From positions 18,186,077 through 18,250,076 of the forward strand of contig NC_064438.1 in NCBI RefSeq assembly GCF_023343835.1: a stretch of 64,000 bases of DNA, in the 5' to 3' direction. The notes under the pieces were generated by a model. The model did not search any database and had not been told where the DNA came from. It saw only the letters and a list, made by a program, of their open reading frames with translations. The DNA is from Lagopus muta (lineage: Eukaryota > Chordata > Aves > Galliformes > Phasianidae). Shown piece after piece: positions 34,831 through 48,000 of this stretch (within the stretch, counting starts at the first letter, position 1; every line of letters starts with the position of its first letter). The translations under genes and the position numbers were made by a program.

Positions 34831-36658
34831 CTGGAAAATAATTAAAAAGATTAAGAGAATACTGAAAGCAATGCCAGTTTTGATACAGACTGAGAATCAC
34901 TGCTTAGACTGAAGCTTTAGCAATGACCATCCTTGGAAAATGTCAGTCCTAAAATCAGCGCAGCAGTCTTTTAGGGGCAGTAGAACCAGCTGGGAAACCA
35001 GGAGATTGTTTCACTTTGCTCATTCTTTCATTTCCAAGAGACATGCACTAAGACAAGAGCTGCTGGAGCTGAGGTAGTTCAGCACTCAGCCAGCAGGTTC
35101 ACCTCACACAGCCTGTGCTCTTATTCCTGCCAGAGAGCCTGCTCTGTGAAACTGTGGACATCCTCATGCAAGATGCCAAGCTCCCAGTAGGGGAGCTCCA
35201 ACTAGAAAGTGATTAGCTTCAAATCTCTTTATTAAAAAAAAAAAAAAAAAAAAAAGCAATTAAAAGGCTGTGCTGAGTAACCCACAACCCAAAGGAAGTC
35301 TGAGAAAATGGCCACACCTTCATCTCTGCCTTTCAAACAGAATGTAAACTCCAGAACTGCAGTTGAGTAAATACTTCGTTACAGAGCTAAGAATGATCTT
35401 CAGCTGAGGTATTTATCCGTACCATATTAACCCCATCTTTACATGAGAAATATAAACTTTACAGTGATCACAATGAATGTCCAATTCAGAAAAGTTTTCT
35501 CCCCTCTATGCCTTCATGGGCTTATCCGCTTGGACTCCTTAGAGGCAACAAGCTCAGGTAAGAAGTGTGTCAGCCACAAACTCAGTATGTAGTGAGACAT
35601 CTGTATAAATGCTAAAACACGTGTATATCAAATATCCAAATCATCTCAATCTGTATCAGTCACTTAGAAGTCAAAATACACCAATTTACTACTAGTATGA
35701 CCTTCAAGCTTATATTTGCAACCTTCTATTGCAGAAGGCTAAGAAATTCAAGTTATGTCCAGTACAGAAGTGCACAGGCAATGAAAATGGATACAGCCAT
35801 GTTTACCTTAGGTCTGTAAGTCAGTATACCTACCAAATCTCATCTGCAAGCAAGTATCTTCATTTGATAAGCAAGTGCTGTTGGTCTTGCACAAGGAAGG
35901 GCTGTTCTCGCAGTGATAGCACCTCAGGGCATAACCTAAGAAGACAGAGTTTTGCCTTACTGAACAAGCAGAATTGAAAAGAAAAATGAAGAAACAGTGG
36001 CTGCATTTGATTGCCACAAAGCGTATTTCTGGTTGTTAACCTAAACACAAGCTGAAATGCACAAGTTTTTGTCAGTGCACACGCCAAGACTGGCAATTTT
36101 GCAAGTAAGATTTTGAAGCATGTGCTTCACATATTTCATTTTAAAAAGCATTTATCCTTACATCCCCTGCATAATTATTTTTTGCTCCTTTTATTTAAAA
36201 ATCAGATTTTCCAACATCACAGATAAGAGATTTTTTTTTACTAGAATTGCATTCCATCCCTTTTTCCCTTGTTCCTTTCATCCTACCTCATATCTCCCTT
36301 GTTCTCTGCTCCTTATTTCTAAATCATACATCAGGAATTCAATATTCCACCAGCAAAACAGCATGTTTAGTTGCCATATTAAACACCAGCATGTTCTGCA
36401 CACAGCTCTCTGCTCTGACCAAAGACAATCAGCCACAGAAACTAAGCCCTGCCTATAAAGTTACCCTAATTCCCTGCAGCAACATTAAATAATGCAGGCC
36501 TTTCTTGTTATTTTTCCCTCTCAGACATTGTTTCCATGATTCCTTCACACACTGTCATAACATTCCATCAGCAGAGAGCCTCCATTATACTCACCAGAAC
36601 TAGAGAAAGCAAGCAGAACAATGCAGGCGGTTAGCAGGACGCAATTCATCTTGATCAT
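34637..36658 (-). CDS. CD59: CD59 glycoprotein (protectin), complement membrane-attack inhibitor
   Basis: Three coding exons (36,595-36,658; 35,834-35,935; 34,637-34,830) close into 119 residues. Residues 1-21 are a signal peptide (MIKMNCVLLTACIVLLAF...). The mature domain starts near LRCYHC and has ten cysteines spaced as in the Ly6/uPAR fold of CD59, with SCWKLSQCN matching the human CWKFEHCN region and the closing YFCC...DLCN. A sequon (NST) lies near the human N-glycosylation site. The C-terminus is a short hydrophobic stretch (ASAIAMLWMLL), a GPI-attachment signal. CD59 blocks C8/C9 assembly of the membrane attack complex at the cell surface. Asp24 and Trp40 (mature numbering) are kept, but the positions of human Arg53 and Glu56 hold Phe and Leu. 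Position next to FBXO3 matches mammalian synteny. Confidence 0.93.
35234..35255. repeat. A22 homopolymer in a CD59 intron
   Basis: 22 consecutive A in the last CD59 intron; same length as the tract at 25.3 kb. Confidence 0.9.
35834..35935 (-). CDS. CD59: CD59 middle coding exon
   Basis: 102 nt, acceptor CTTCTTAG, donor GTAGGT, one base carried over on each side. Encodes GYALRCYHCENSPSLCKTN and on to LQMRF, with five of the ten cysteines. Confidence 0.93.
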
Positions 36659-36671
36659 ACTTCTTCCCTGT
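36595..36671 (-). CDS. CD59: CD59 start-codon exon (signal peptide)
   Basis: Acceptor CCCCCCAG, thirteen 5'UTR bases, ATG at 36,656-36,658 and donor GTGAGT. A second in-frame ATG three codons on (MIKM) could also serve. Coding part 36,595-36,658. Confidence 0.88.
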
Positions 36672-37182
36672 CTGGGGGGCATAAATAGATTTAAAATATT
36701 TATTATATTTAAAATATGTACAGAATTGGCAAAATATGTGGTGAGGAAGCAAGGGATTCTGTGTGACCAAAGTCACTGGCCATCAGAAAAGCACTGGAAG
36801 GGAAGAGACAAAAGTGACTTTCACCTTCACAGAGAAGGTTTCGTGCTGGGCGCTGGGCCCGGAGCCCCACTGGCTGCAGCACTGCTGCTCATCCTGCCCA
36901 AGAGCTCTCACCAGCTGTCACCTTCTGCAAGAAGGGCCTGTGGTCCTGCATGTCTTCTTGCATTTCTTTCACAGCAATCCACCAATAACCCCACAGCCAC
37001 CCTATGCTCCTTCCTTTCTTCTCTAAGGGCTGTTTGAGACCTGCCTGCACTGCAAGGCTGCTTACCCCTTTCCCCACAATTGTCCCAGCTGTGCCAGTCT
37101 ACAAGATGAAATGTGTGAGCAGTATGAGCCTACTGCTGAATGTTCATACCCACCATTGCAGAGAATGGGCTCTTCTGAATCA

Positions 37183-37505
37183 AGCAGCAGCTTGGGTTGG
37201 AAGGGACCTTAAAGTCCATCCAGTTCCACACCCCTGCTATTGGCAGGGTTGCTCCCCACCAGATCAGGCTGTCAGGGCCCCATCTCACCCAGCCTTGGAG
37301 CAGCTCCAGGGATGGGGCATCCACAGCTTCTCTGGGCAGCCAGTGCCTCTGAGTAAAGAATTGCTCCCAACACCTAATCTGTATTTTCTTTCTCTTAGTT
37401 TAAAACCATTCTCCCTTGCCCTGTCACTATTTACACATGTAAAAAGTTGATGTTTTCCACGGTAAACAACTTGGTGCAAAGCTTCCCAGGACCTCACACC
37501 CAACG
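37183..37505 (-). repeat. CR1 fragment in CD59 intron 1
   Basis: Reverse-complement CR1 text: GGTTGGAAGGGACCTTAAAG, CCAGCCTTGGAGCAGCTCCA, TCCCTTGCCCTGTCAC. Transcriptionally the CR1 is in the same direction as CD59. About 320 bp. Confidence 0.88.
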
Positions 37506-37965
37506 CTCTCCTTCAGACCCAGCACCAAGCAGATCTGGAGACAGATAGACACACTCAAAGCAGAAGGACCTGCTATTGTATTTAGCTTCAAAGCCTAGGT
37601 GGGAGTCGACTGTCCCAAAGTGCCGCAGGAATTTAGATAACAAGTTTTGCCATAAGACTGCAGCGGGGCACTGACATCACTGCTTTTGACCACGCTTCTG
37701 CTTGGAGCTACTTCTGTGTGCAGTTATGAGGCCGTAGTGACAAGCTGGTGGAATCTTTTCTTCCCAACTGAACTTCAAAAAGTGGCTTTGCAGTAAAATA
37801 ATACTGAAGTCCTTCTCAGTCACAAGCCAAGTAAGTAAATGGTCTTTTCCTCTTTCTTACTTAAGCTAAAAAAAAAAAAAAAAAACTCTCGGCTGCAGGA
37901 TGTGATGTTTCCCAAGATGTTTCCCGCACCCGGGGCTCTTGGCACAGCCTGCAGCGCCCCGGGAC

Positions 37966-37977
37966 GCCGCCATCTTG
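37966..37977 (-). promoter_or_regulatory. YY1-like motif in the CD59 CpG region
   Basis: The minus strand reads CAAGATGGCGGC, the classic promoter-proximal YY1 word. It is about 740 bases downstream of the inferred exon 1 donor and may mark a second CD59 start site. Inferred only. Confidence 0.45.
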
Positions 37978-38715
37978 GAGAGACCCTCAGCCCCGCAGTG
38001 CCCGCGGCGCGGCTCAGCTCGGCACGGCGCAGCTTTGCCGCTTGGCAGAAGCGAGTCACGGCCGGAATAATAAACCAACATAACGGCTTTGACGGCAGTA
38101 AAGCTGCAATGTACCTGTCTTTTGTGATTTAATTAGAAATTGGATTCCCAAATTGGCCAGTTGGGGCATCCCACCGGCCCCGATGACACAGCTGTCCAAA
38201 CGCCGCGGCTGAGGACCGCGCCGAAGGAATCTCTGCAGCCCCCCGGGACCGCTCGCCCGCGGACGAAGCTCGGTCGTTGCCGTGCCGCAGCCCCGGAGAG
38301 GCGGGATGGCAGTGAGCGGCGACGGGGACCCTGACTCGCCCGCAGCCTCTCGGAGCAGCCCGTTCCGCATCCCATCGCACCTCGTCCCATTACCCCGCGG
38401 CCGGCACGACGCTGCGTCCCCGAGGCGTTGCGGCTCTGCCCTGTGGCACGGTGTATCTACATACATACAGATACACACAGCGCACTGCGGTACCGCCGCG
38501 GACCCGGTGCCGTGACCCATCCCACAAACCCCGTCCTCCCGCAGGACGGCCTCCCCTCCTCGTCCCCAGCCCGGCCGCTCGCTCCATTCCCGCAGCGCGC
38601 CGCCGCTCCGCCTGTAGAGGCAGCCCTCGGGCCGCCGCTCCCCGCCGCAGCGCTGCGGTGAGCCGAGAGGCTCACTGAACATCTCCGGGCTGCCCGCGCC
38701 CACCGCGCCCCTTAC

Positions 38716-38880
38716 CGGCTCCGCACGGCACCTCCGTTCAGTCCCGCACCGTCTGCAGGCGGTCGGCGGTGCAGCGCTGAGCGGTTCTGTCGCTGCCCGC
38801 CCCGAGGGCGGAGCCGCGGGCACGGCACGGCCCGGCCCGGCTGCGGCACGGCTCCCGCACAGCTGGTGCTGTGGTGTTCT
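38716..38880 (-). promoter_or_regulatory. CD59: CD59 promoter CpG island and non-coding first exon
   Basis: A dense CpG island covers about 37,900-38,880. The best minus-strand donor, GAGCCG|GTAAGG at 38,716/38,715, would end a non-coding exon 1 splicing to 36,671. The start site near 38,880 is a guess from where CpG density drops. Confidence 0.5.
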
Positions 38881-38899
38881 AAAGATCCGACCTTCGTGC

Positions 38900-40960
38900 G
38901 AGCCGTACCTAGGAGCAAAGGGGGAGAGGAGGCTTGTGCACATAACTTACAAACTATTAGAATCCAAGACGCTAAGACTTGATATTTCAAACAAACAAAC
39001 ACAGTGATTTATTATTTCACTTGTAAAATTTTGTGGTGAGGAGCTGGCAACATGGAACTTGAGTCACAGCTGAGAATGGGCCTGTTTTCCCTTCCTTAAG
39101 TCCATACTGTCACATAAATGGCATTTCCCTTGCGGTCCGATTTTCCACCGTTGCAGATTCCTTGCACAGATGATGAACATTTCTGTCAACATCGACCAGA
39201 ATAAACCCTTCAGCGGCACAAGTCTAACAGCAAACCCTGTGGGTTTTGCTGCTGGCTGGCACCTGCCTTGTTTTCCCCTTGCACGATGCAGTCAGGCCAG
39301 GGCAGAAGGCTCTCTCCATTTAATCATGTCAGTACAAGCCTCAGAAAATGCCAGTGGAATCCTACAGCAACAATAAGCTGGCACCGGAAGCCTTTTCCAC
39401 ACACACAAATAAGGTCTGCTTCAGTTACACATTTGCACTGGACGTGCCTTTAACTACATTCTGGACTCACAGATGTGCAGTGAGGCCCAGTGGACAAAAA
39501 CCCCAGCTATGGGGTCATCAGACTTTGCGGATCTGGTCAGAAGCAGGTGAAAGAGCTTGAGGCTTAATCTAAACTCTGGCCACCAAAGAGACAGGCAGTG
39601 CAACATACTCACTGTACAGTTTATACTGAGCAGTTAGCAAGTGGAAGCCCTGTAACATTTACCAACACACCTACCCGAAGTGCTGCATCAGAGCACTGCT
39701 GAAATGCCATCTTCCTCAGTGGGATCTCAACAATCACTCCTCTCTTTCCCAGAGAAGACTTCTGCATGCACACATGACTAACGCCTTGTTTTCTTCCAGT
39801 TTCAGCTGCTTTGCTTTTCATAACAACTTGGCAGAAGTTTCAGGTTCGGGTGAGATGTGCAAGACTACTGACATATGCCCTGTTTTGACTGTGCATGACC
39901 AAGAGCTACAATGCTTCCAGCAACACGGCATCTGCTAAGTCCAGGCAACACGTCGCTGTGCTGAAATAACTGCCTGAAGCCATTTTATATAACCACTTAG
40001 AAACACAGCTGGTACAATAACAGCAACAAGCTGTTCTCCCACCTCATTAGATCTGTACTTCATACCTGCAGTTACAAGAGCCCTGAGACTGCCAGCAGCA
40101 ATGGGATCATGGGCTGCAAGTGCTCAGAAGCCAGCAGGATTGTGCTGCCCTCTATCCTGCCTTACACAACAGTAAGCAAAAATTACACTTCCTTTGTTAA
40201 CAACTGAAAGGAAAAGGAACCCTCCCATAACATCTGTTGGAAGTATTTCTACAGAATCTAATGACTTTATGTTACTAGAACCCACAGATCCTATTTCTGA
40301 CTACGGCATGGCCCTGACCATGACAGTTAACAGTTGCTAAAACACCTATCAGACAGATTGCACTGGAATAAGTTCTAGTTCTGCTAAATATTGGTTTCCC
40401 AACCTTTATTCACTGATCCTTTTAACTGACGATGAACCTCCTGTTAAGAAACAACATTAAGCCACGATAATTTTCTTCTAACAGTTAATGCTGAAGGAGC
40501 TCCCAAGCAAAAACATGTTCTATCTAGTCTAGTAATTCACACTGATGTTCAGACTTCAGTACAGGAGAGGCAACTTTTTTTTTTTTTTTTCCTTTTTTTC
40601 TCCTCTAGATGTTTTACCTGAAGAACTGTTGCAGAGGTCACATTCAGTATTCATTTGTCTCCCACTGTGGAAGATCTATCCAAATGCTGTGTGGCACAAG
40701 AGAAAGATGAGCTCATTGAGAACCCAGTGACTATGACAATGACTTCTAGGAAGCAAACAAACAAACATTCAGACTTTCTGTAACAGCTGTAGCTATTCAG
40801 CAATTGAAAGATTTAGTTGTAACAACAATATAGTGGTATTACTCAGAGTTACTAGTTCTGGATATAAAAGAAAAAATAAATGAACGGACTACAGCAAAAC
40901 TAGTTACCAGTTTTGTTCAAGTCTTCTCAGAAGCATTCCCATATAGCACTTCAGGGCAAA
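38900..40960. other. Intergenic between CD59 promoter and FBXO3 3' end
   Basis: Nothing supportable as a gene. Includes a T16 tract at about 40,575-40,590. Confidence 0.55.
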
Positions 40961-41916
40961 GAAGGCAGTTAATTCGTTTATTAATGACAGTGAAAACAAA
41001 ATAAAAGTGATAAAGCAAACAGATACTTATTTAAATATACAGATTCTAGTCATCTGGTGTTCTGTCAGGCTCTTTTTCTTTTCTTTTTTTTATTTTTGAT
41101 GGGGGGATTCAGGAGGCATAGTTGCAAAAATCCACAGAGGATTTAGGGAAACATGATACTTTGACAGAAATTGTCAACTAGGGCAAAGTCTGAACAGCAA
41201 ACATCATATAATGAAAAACTCAAACCATATTTACAAATTCATACTTTGTAGTCATTGAGAAATTTCTTTACCAAGTGGCAGATGATGTGTGTGCACTACA
41301 TTCTGAAAAGGCATTATTCAATCAGAGTCACTTAGCATAAAATTAAGCAGAAAGACAGATTGTCTAGAAATAAGGCCAGTTCCACTCCAAATTTATCTGA
41401 CAATCAGAATTTTCTGGTGGTTCTACATTAATAAAAAGAGCATAAGAGCACCTGATCTAATCCAAACAGGATATATCAACCAACCTGCAAACATCATTCC
41501 TAGCAGAAATTACCAACAGTAGAAACTCACGTGGACAATATGCACCTCTTTTGCCTCCTTGTCTATTGCTAATTTCAAATGCTTGTATAAAAACAAATCC
41601 CCACACAATGGTTTAAAATCAAAACATATGATTATCTCAGACTATCACGCTGTTTTGCACCCAGGAAAAAAAGTGAACAAAACCCAAACACCTTTCTCTT
41701 TCTCTACTTCCCTCCTTCCCCCCTTCCCGTTGCACTTCCAAACCAGGAAACAAAAAAGAAAGAAGTTATACTCTGATGAATATTAGAGCTGGCACCAACA
41801 TTCATGCTAGTTGCCCTGATGGGCAACAGAAAGTTCATTTACAATAGTCAGAAATATTTTTATGCACTAGCCCCAAAGAGTTCAGCTTCTGAAAACAGCT
41901 TTGGAAAAAAGTCCCA
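40960..41916 (-). other. FBXO3: FBXO3 3' untranslated region
   Basis: Non-coding AT-rich sequence from the stop to the candidate poly(A) signals at 40,977 or 41,089. The end is inferred. Confidence 0.5.
40977..40982 (-). terminator. FBXO3: FBXO3 poly(A) signal candidate (AATAAA)
   Basis: TTTATT on plus gives AATAAA on minus, about 935 bases past the stop. An alternative AATAAA lies at 41,089-41,094 in a T-rich tract. Confidence 0.5.
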
Positions 41917-42042
41917 TCAGGTATGATGTGGGCAGCGTCCAGAAGGTGCAGGAATGTCCATCACTCTACGGCGGTCCTCATATTCATCAGTGTCTGTGGA
42001 ATCCTCGTCTTCATCCACTGCATACTTGTTATTATTTGTTTC
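41917..42042 (-). CDS. FBXO3: FBXO3 exon 11 (acidic tail, stop)
   Basis: 126 nt, phase 0. Reads [20 protein letters not shown], then [21 protein letters not shown] and TGA at 41,917-41,919. The mammalian tail has a longer Glu/Asp run and ends in a basic RRRRCSRLF; only the RRRV-D-P core is shared. Confidence 0.9.
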   Translation of the reverse strand, partial: ETNNNKYAVDEDEDSTDTDEYEDRRRVMDIPAPSGRCPHHT

Positions 42043-45000
42043 CTAATACAAGGCACATTCATATTTAATTAAAATCTTGTAATTCAGCAACTCATAAGAA
42101 AGCACAAATGTTTGTCCAGAAAAATTAGAAATCTATATTATCACATCAATTAACTGAGGTAGATACAGTGCCCATGTCTTAAAAAACCCAGTTCCTTAGG
42201 ATTATAAAGATTACACTAGACATCATTTTGCCAAACTACTTCATCTTCAGCTCAATAAATTTCCATTAGCCTTAATTATTCCATACGTACAGCTACATAG
42301 AATCAATCTGGAACCTTAGTTGTACCGGTTTCCTTGGTGGCTCATATTTTGATACAAGCAGTTTAAAAGCAAAGGGTCATTACTACCTTTAAAAGTAGTG
42401 GTAGAGCAAAAGAGATGAAACCAAATGACTTTTACAGTCAGATACATTGTAACCTCTTCCACTCATAAAGGTAATCTAGAAATACCTTCCACTGTAAGTA
42501 CGACCTCTGCTGGCAATTTTTATTATAGCCACTGGTAACACAATTTTTCAAATAAACTTGGTCCTGTTTTTCCAAGGCAAAAGCAGAAGGAATACTCAGC
42601 GCTTGGCACAAGGATTTTAAGTTCTATCTGAACTAGTCACTAGAAAAGAGCTATGCAAGTCATACAATTAATAAAGCCATCACATCTAAATGTTCCAAAG
42701 CAATCAGAAAAATTGAAGTTAACTCGCAATCTCCAAACCACAACGATAATTAACAGAAAGCTAAATATCTTTCTGATTTGCCAACTCATTAAGAGTCAAA
42801 TGCAAGTCAAATGCACTTCAAGTGAAAACTGAATATCAGGAGGATCACTTTAAAAATTTTAAATTGGTAGCACTACATGTCAAAGCAACAAGGATACATG
42901 GCTTTACCAGTGTACAAACTGACTACTACAGTTTTCAGACCGATTTAGGCTTAAATGTGTTATCAATCTGAATAGCGTTCAGTGAATTTTGCAACATAAG
43001 TGTTTTCTTATCAATAAACATTCCAGAAGCTTAAAAAAGTTTGCATAGTGGGAAGTTGTCCAAGTATCAGACTGAGTGATACTTCCAGATTTTATGTTTT
43101 AAGTGAAATGGATCTCAAAGAGAGCTGATTTTCAGGGGAAGTATTAAAACTGAAAAATGTCATCATTGAAGTTTAGACACATAGTTATGCTGTACTATTA
43201 AGATGAACACTCAATGAGAACAGGAGGTGAGAAAGAAAATGCAAGATAAGCACAGCTGCATTTTTGCTTACCATTCGTGCTGTAGACACCTTGAATGTTG
43301 GACACACCATATGAAATCTGGGAATCGTAACATTAAAGAATTTTTCCTTGTAGTAGAGGCAGTGGAAGGTGTAATACCCCTCCATATATCCAGACGTTGT
43401 GGAGAAAGTAGTACAGCTGGTATATTCATAGACTCTCCCTGGGCTGATTATTGGAAACTCCCCTGTTGACAAGATGTTAGATCACAGTAAGTAAGATCTG
43501 ATGTATAACTGCATTTTAGCACTTTGCTGGAGCAGCGGCACTCTGTAACATTCAGGAAGATCACTTCAGATTCTAGTAGAGGCAGAAATTATACTCTAAC
43601 TATTAGCATTAAAAAGAACTGTTTGGAGAAAGATTGACTATCAAGACGTTAAAACTATGCTTGCAAAACAACTTTAAAAGATGAAACAGATGGATGCGTA
43701 TTTCTTCCTTTCAAGCAATGAAATCATGTTGATACAAACCTCATAACTACTACCATGTCATCATAAAGAATGGCTGATATGCACGTCATGAAACTAACAC
43801 TATTAAACACCAAAACATTCACCATTAGGTTTATAAAAGTAATCTTTTGCTTACCAACTACTCCAGGACCTTGAACTTCTTCCACGTCACCTTTGGCATT
43901 TGTTATTCTCCAGTATCGACTGTCCAGCTGACAAGCCTTCTCAGGAAGGGCATCTTTGGACATTTCGATTCTAGAAGCCAAACAGCACATTTAATGATTA
44001 TGTAACTACTGTCATACATTTTAAGACTTGGGCAATGTTGGGGTATTTCTCAAAGCAGACTGGGAAAAAACCCCAACAACTTACAGTAAGGTATACTGAA
44101 TCAGTTGCCAGTATCCACCTGTATGTCTCTGCTCACTATCATTATTGTTCCCTTTTTGAGTTACTTGTAACTTTTTTACTTCACACATCACTGTATTTTA
44201 CTAATTACCAACTTGACAGATGCCTTATGTACTTGACCAGGTAACGTTTAAATGGTTGTTTTTTAATTAAATAGTGCATGCTGTGCACATTCAGACACAT
44301 TCAATTAATTTCAGTAACTTCACAAATTTATACAGAGTATTACAAAATTGTTGATGCGAACTCTGCAACGGTCTTCCCTGTGGTGCTTTATGTTGTTCAG
44401 TTATAATTCTTACCTGATTCTGTAAGTGAAGAAATAATGCGGTGGATGTACAGAACTGAGTTCAGGTAGAAAAGATGTGGATACAGAAACAGTAATATCT
44501 CCTGTGGTAGCAACACATTCTTTATCATGCACATACCTACAAAAAAGAAAACGTTAAATCTACAAATAGCTGTGCATGTTCAGTGCAGAAAACTAAACAT
44601 GTGAAGTGATTAGTCACTACTAAGAATACTGCAGTGCTAGATTTAAAAGTAATTCTGAGTTTTTCATCTGCTAGTTAAGTTAATGATGTACAGTGTCTTC
44701 ATTACACACACTTCCCAAACTCATACAGCTACATACCTCTTTCTAACTGCATTAATGCTTACACTAAGCTAAGTATATAATTTCATCTGAAATCAATGAA
44801 GACACTTGTTATTAAGGATGTGCTCTTATGTTATTTACTTATATATTTATATATATTGAACTTATGGAAGTCTATGTTTACTATTTGCCTTTCTACCACA
44901 AGTAAATTGATTTTCAGATCAAGCACTCGGGTTCTGTAGAACCCCAGTATGATAAAGCTAAGGCTCTTACTTAGAAAAAGTTGTAAGTACATGACTATTA

Positions 45001-48000
45001 AGCAGCAGAACAAGTCCTGTTCATTTACTTATTTAGTGCAGTGTTACTTTAAGAGATCAGTTCACTGGAACAATTGCTGTCTTAATAACTCAAAACTGCC
45101 CTGCAGCTGTAGCACACGCATTGTAAACACTAAGTAACACGGTGTTGTTAACTAAGCTTCAGAACAACTTCTTTTCAAAATCCCAGTCCTGTTTATATAA
45201 ATTACAAACTCAAGTTTCTGGTAGAAAAAAATGCATTTAAGCATTCTCTTTCAAAGCTGTATCTGCAATATTTCATGCACTCCTTCCTCCCCCACTATTA
45301 GCTTTTATATCCGATACCCGTAACTACTTAGAAAGAGGTCTACGTTCTAAAAGAAACATCAACATACTGCAGTGAGGCTTTAAGTCTCAGTCACATTACC
45401 TGAAGATCTGGTCTCTGATGATAGGGTAACCACCAGTTACCACTTTGTTGACATAGGATGTAAACCATTCCAAGTAAGATGTTCCTAGATATCAAAGAGA
45501 AGTGTTTGTAAGGATAGGCAAGTTTACCACTAAGAACATTTCTGTAAACAGTGTAAGGCAAAAGCTTAATTTTTAATATTACACAATAAATTCTCAGACT
45601 TTCTTAGATGAGTTAACCAATATTCCAGTCCTTTCAACCACTTAGGCTCATCTGGAGCAACCAACCTAGAACTAAGAGTACATACTCCAGAAATGCCACA
45701 GCAATTGAAGAAAATCTTAGCTAAGTGTTTTGCAATATCATCAGTTTTCAAATGCCGGTGTCTCTCATCATGTTTTCCTTATTGTGACTTCTCCTATAAT
45801 TTCAAAAGAACACTGATTTAGTGGTGCATCCTACTTGTATAGCTCTTTCCAGCTAGTCCACCTACAAGAGGCACACAAGGCTGCTGGTGGATTTATGAAC
45901 ATAGCTTTGACAGGCAAGTTTCCAAACTGATTCTAAGAAATCTGTTAAAAAGTTGCAGAATTTCCCTTTCTTTAAAACAGGGATGAGGCATAGATATACT
46001 CAGCACTCCTATCACAAGCCCATAAGAGCACTCAAAACAAGTTGGGATTTTCCTTAACATACAGCCATTGCTTGAGAAAAGGTTTTCATACATCTACAGC
46101 CATTATTAAGGAACAGCTTGATTTCTAAGAGGGCAGTCAAGCTGGCAAATTTAACTTCTAAAGAAACGAGTTTCATACAAAAGATACTGGCTTTAATTAT
46201 AGCCATAAATTTTCTAAGCATTGTGATAGAGTTCAGCAGAAAAGTACACAGAGTTCTTCAATTATTTGTCAATTTTACTCACACAAAGCCATATTTAAAG
46301 TAACTGAAATACTAAGAAGTTGTTATCCAAATCTTCACTGAGCTGTTATCGACTACTGATCTCTTCTCTTAGATTACACGTACTTACCACTACTTTTTAG
46401 TGAGAGCTACATGTACTGTCCTTTGAACTTATGGAATCTACGTTTATTATTCTCCTTTCTACCACTAATCCATAAAATGCAAACTGTTTATAAAGTAACT
46501 CTGAACAGAGAAAATAGACCAATTTACTCTGCAATGTTCAAGAAAATCCAGATGAATGCTGTATAAGCTTCCCCTCCACCCTGCAATATGCCAAGATGAA
46601 TCCTTTCAGGCAAGTGCAATCAGTACATTTAAATGATGTCAGATCACCTCATCATTGACTCAACTCCATAAAAGCAGCAAGCTCAAGAAACAATACAAAT
46701 GCACTGTAGAGCAGCTTTAAAGTATTAAATCATCCCCATGCGGAGAAAAGCAAGTAACCAAACTATTACTCTTCAGCTTTTGGTGCATTTTTCCTCTATA
46801 ATTCTAGGGCTCACAGTGCATTTTACTGAATGATTTTTGTAGAAAAGATTTCAGATTGTTTCTGTCACACTGAAATTAGTTTATACTATTAATCAGTACA
46901 TAGAAAGGACTCCTATAATTAGAGTGGTAAAGAATTTAACCACCTTCAACCCAAACCAGCAATGGTGTAAAATTATTTCTCCCTATTAATATTCATGCAT
47001 ATACCCTAAGAAACACATGAGGCTAAACTTTAAGATTAATACTGGAACTACTCAAAACACACCTGCTTTCCCATTGAGTGAAATTAATTTATACATAGCC
47101 ACAATAACCAGACTTCAATGAATTAAAAAACAAACAAACAAACCATGAGAACAGAGTTTCAGTCAATGCACATGTCAGACAGATGATCACAATAGAGTAC
47201 CACATAACCAAACGACAGTTTTCACCTTTCTTCCCTTTTCTTTTCAACAAAGGAAATCGACAGAATCAAAATTCAGAAAGTCTTTTCTCTGCAGCCACAG
47301 TTATAGTAAATTAGATTTCACTACAGGACACAAAATATTACGAATTTTTAACACTGCTGTAAGAATATTGGGGAAAAAAAAAAACACTTTGTGTCCACTT
47401 GGATGTTATATTTACTAACCACTTACATTACACCCACGGTGGCTAATTTACAGCCTTTGCTCATCTTGTTAGACAGGTTAATACACTGTAAAATTGGTAT
47501 ACAAGGCACCAGGAAGGACAAACTTTAATAGGAAAATCATTTCAAGTAACCACTGACACTTTAAAGCAGGTTAGTCTTAAAAGTACCAGACAAGATTTAC
47601 AACACTTGCTTTGTTCAAGTCAACTGCTCCGCACAGTTTGATTTCATCTGACAAAAACTGACATCTGTTTCCTAAACAGTACAATTAAAACATTTTTAAG
47701 AATATTTTATTCAGAAGTATTACCTGTAATGAACATATCAATAGCAGATGGATTGCGAGCCATTTGGTCCTGAAACAGAAAGGAGGTTATAGATGTATTA
47801 GAAGGAAAGCATTAGACTTCCAAGTTTAAAATTTAAGATCTGAAATGTAACATAGAGAACTCCTTCCTATATCCACTAGACCAATAATCTTGCTTCTTAA
47901 TTCATCATCCTATCCCAGTCATATTTTCAAACATGTAATAAAAAACACACATGCCTGTCCCTGAGAATGCTCAGCTGATAATTACATGTAGTAATTGTAC

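Noticed and set aside
38056..38943. 295-codon minus-strand ORF over the CD59 CpG island
   Set aside because: GC-rich sequence lacks stops by chance. The protein is low-complexity Arg/Gly/Ala/Pro, overlaps other long frames on both strands and matches no family I know.
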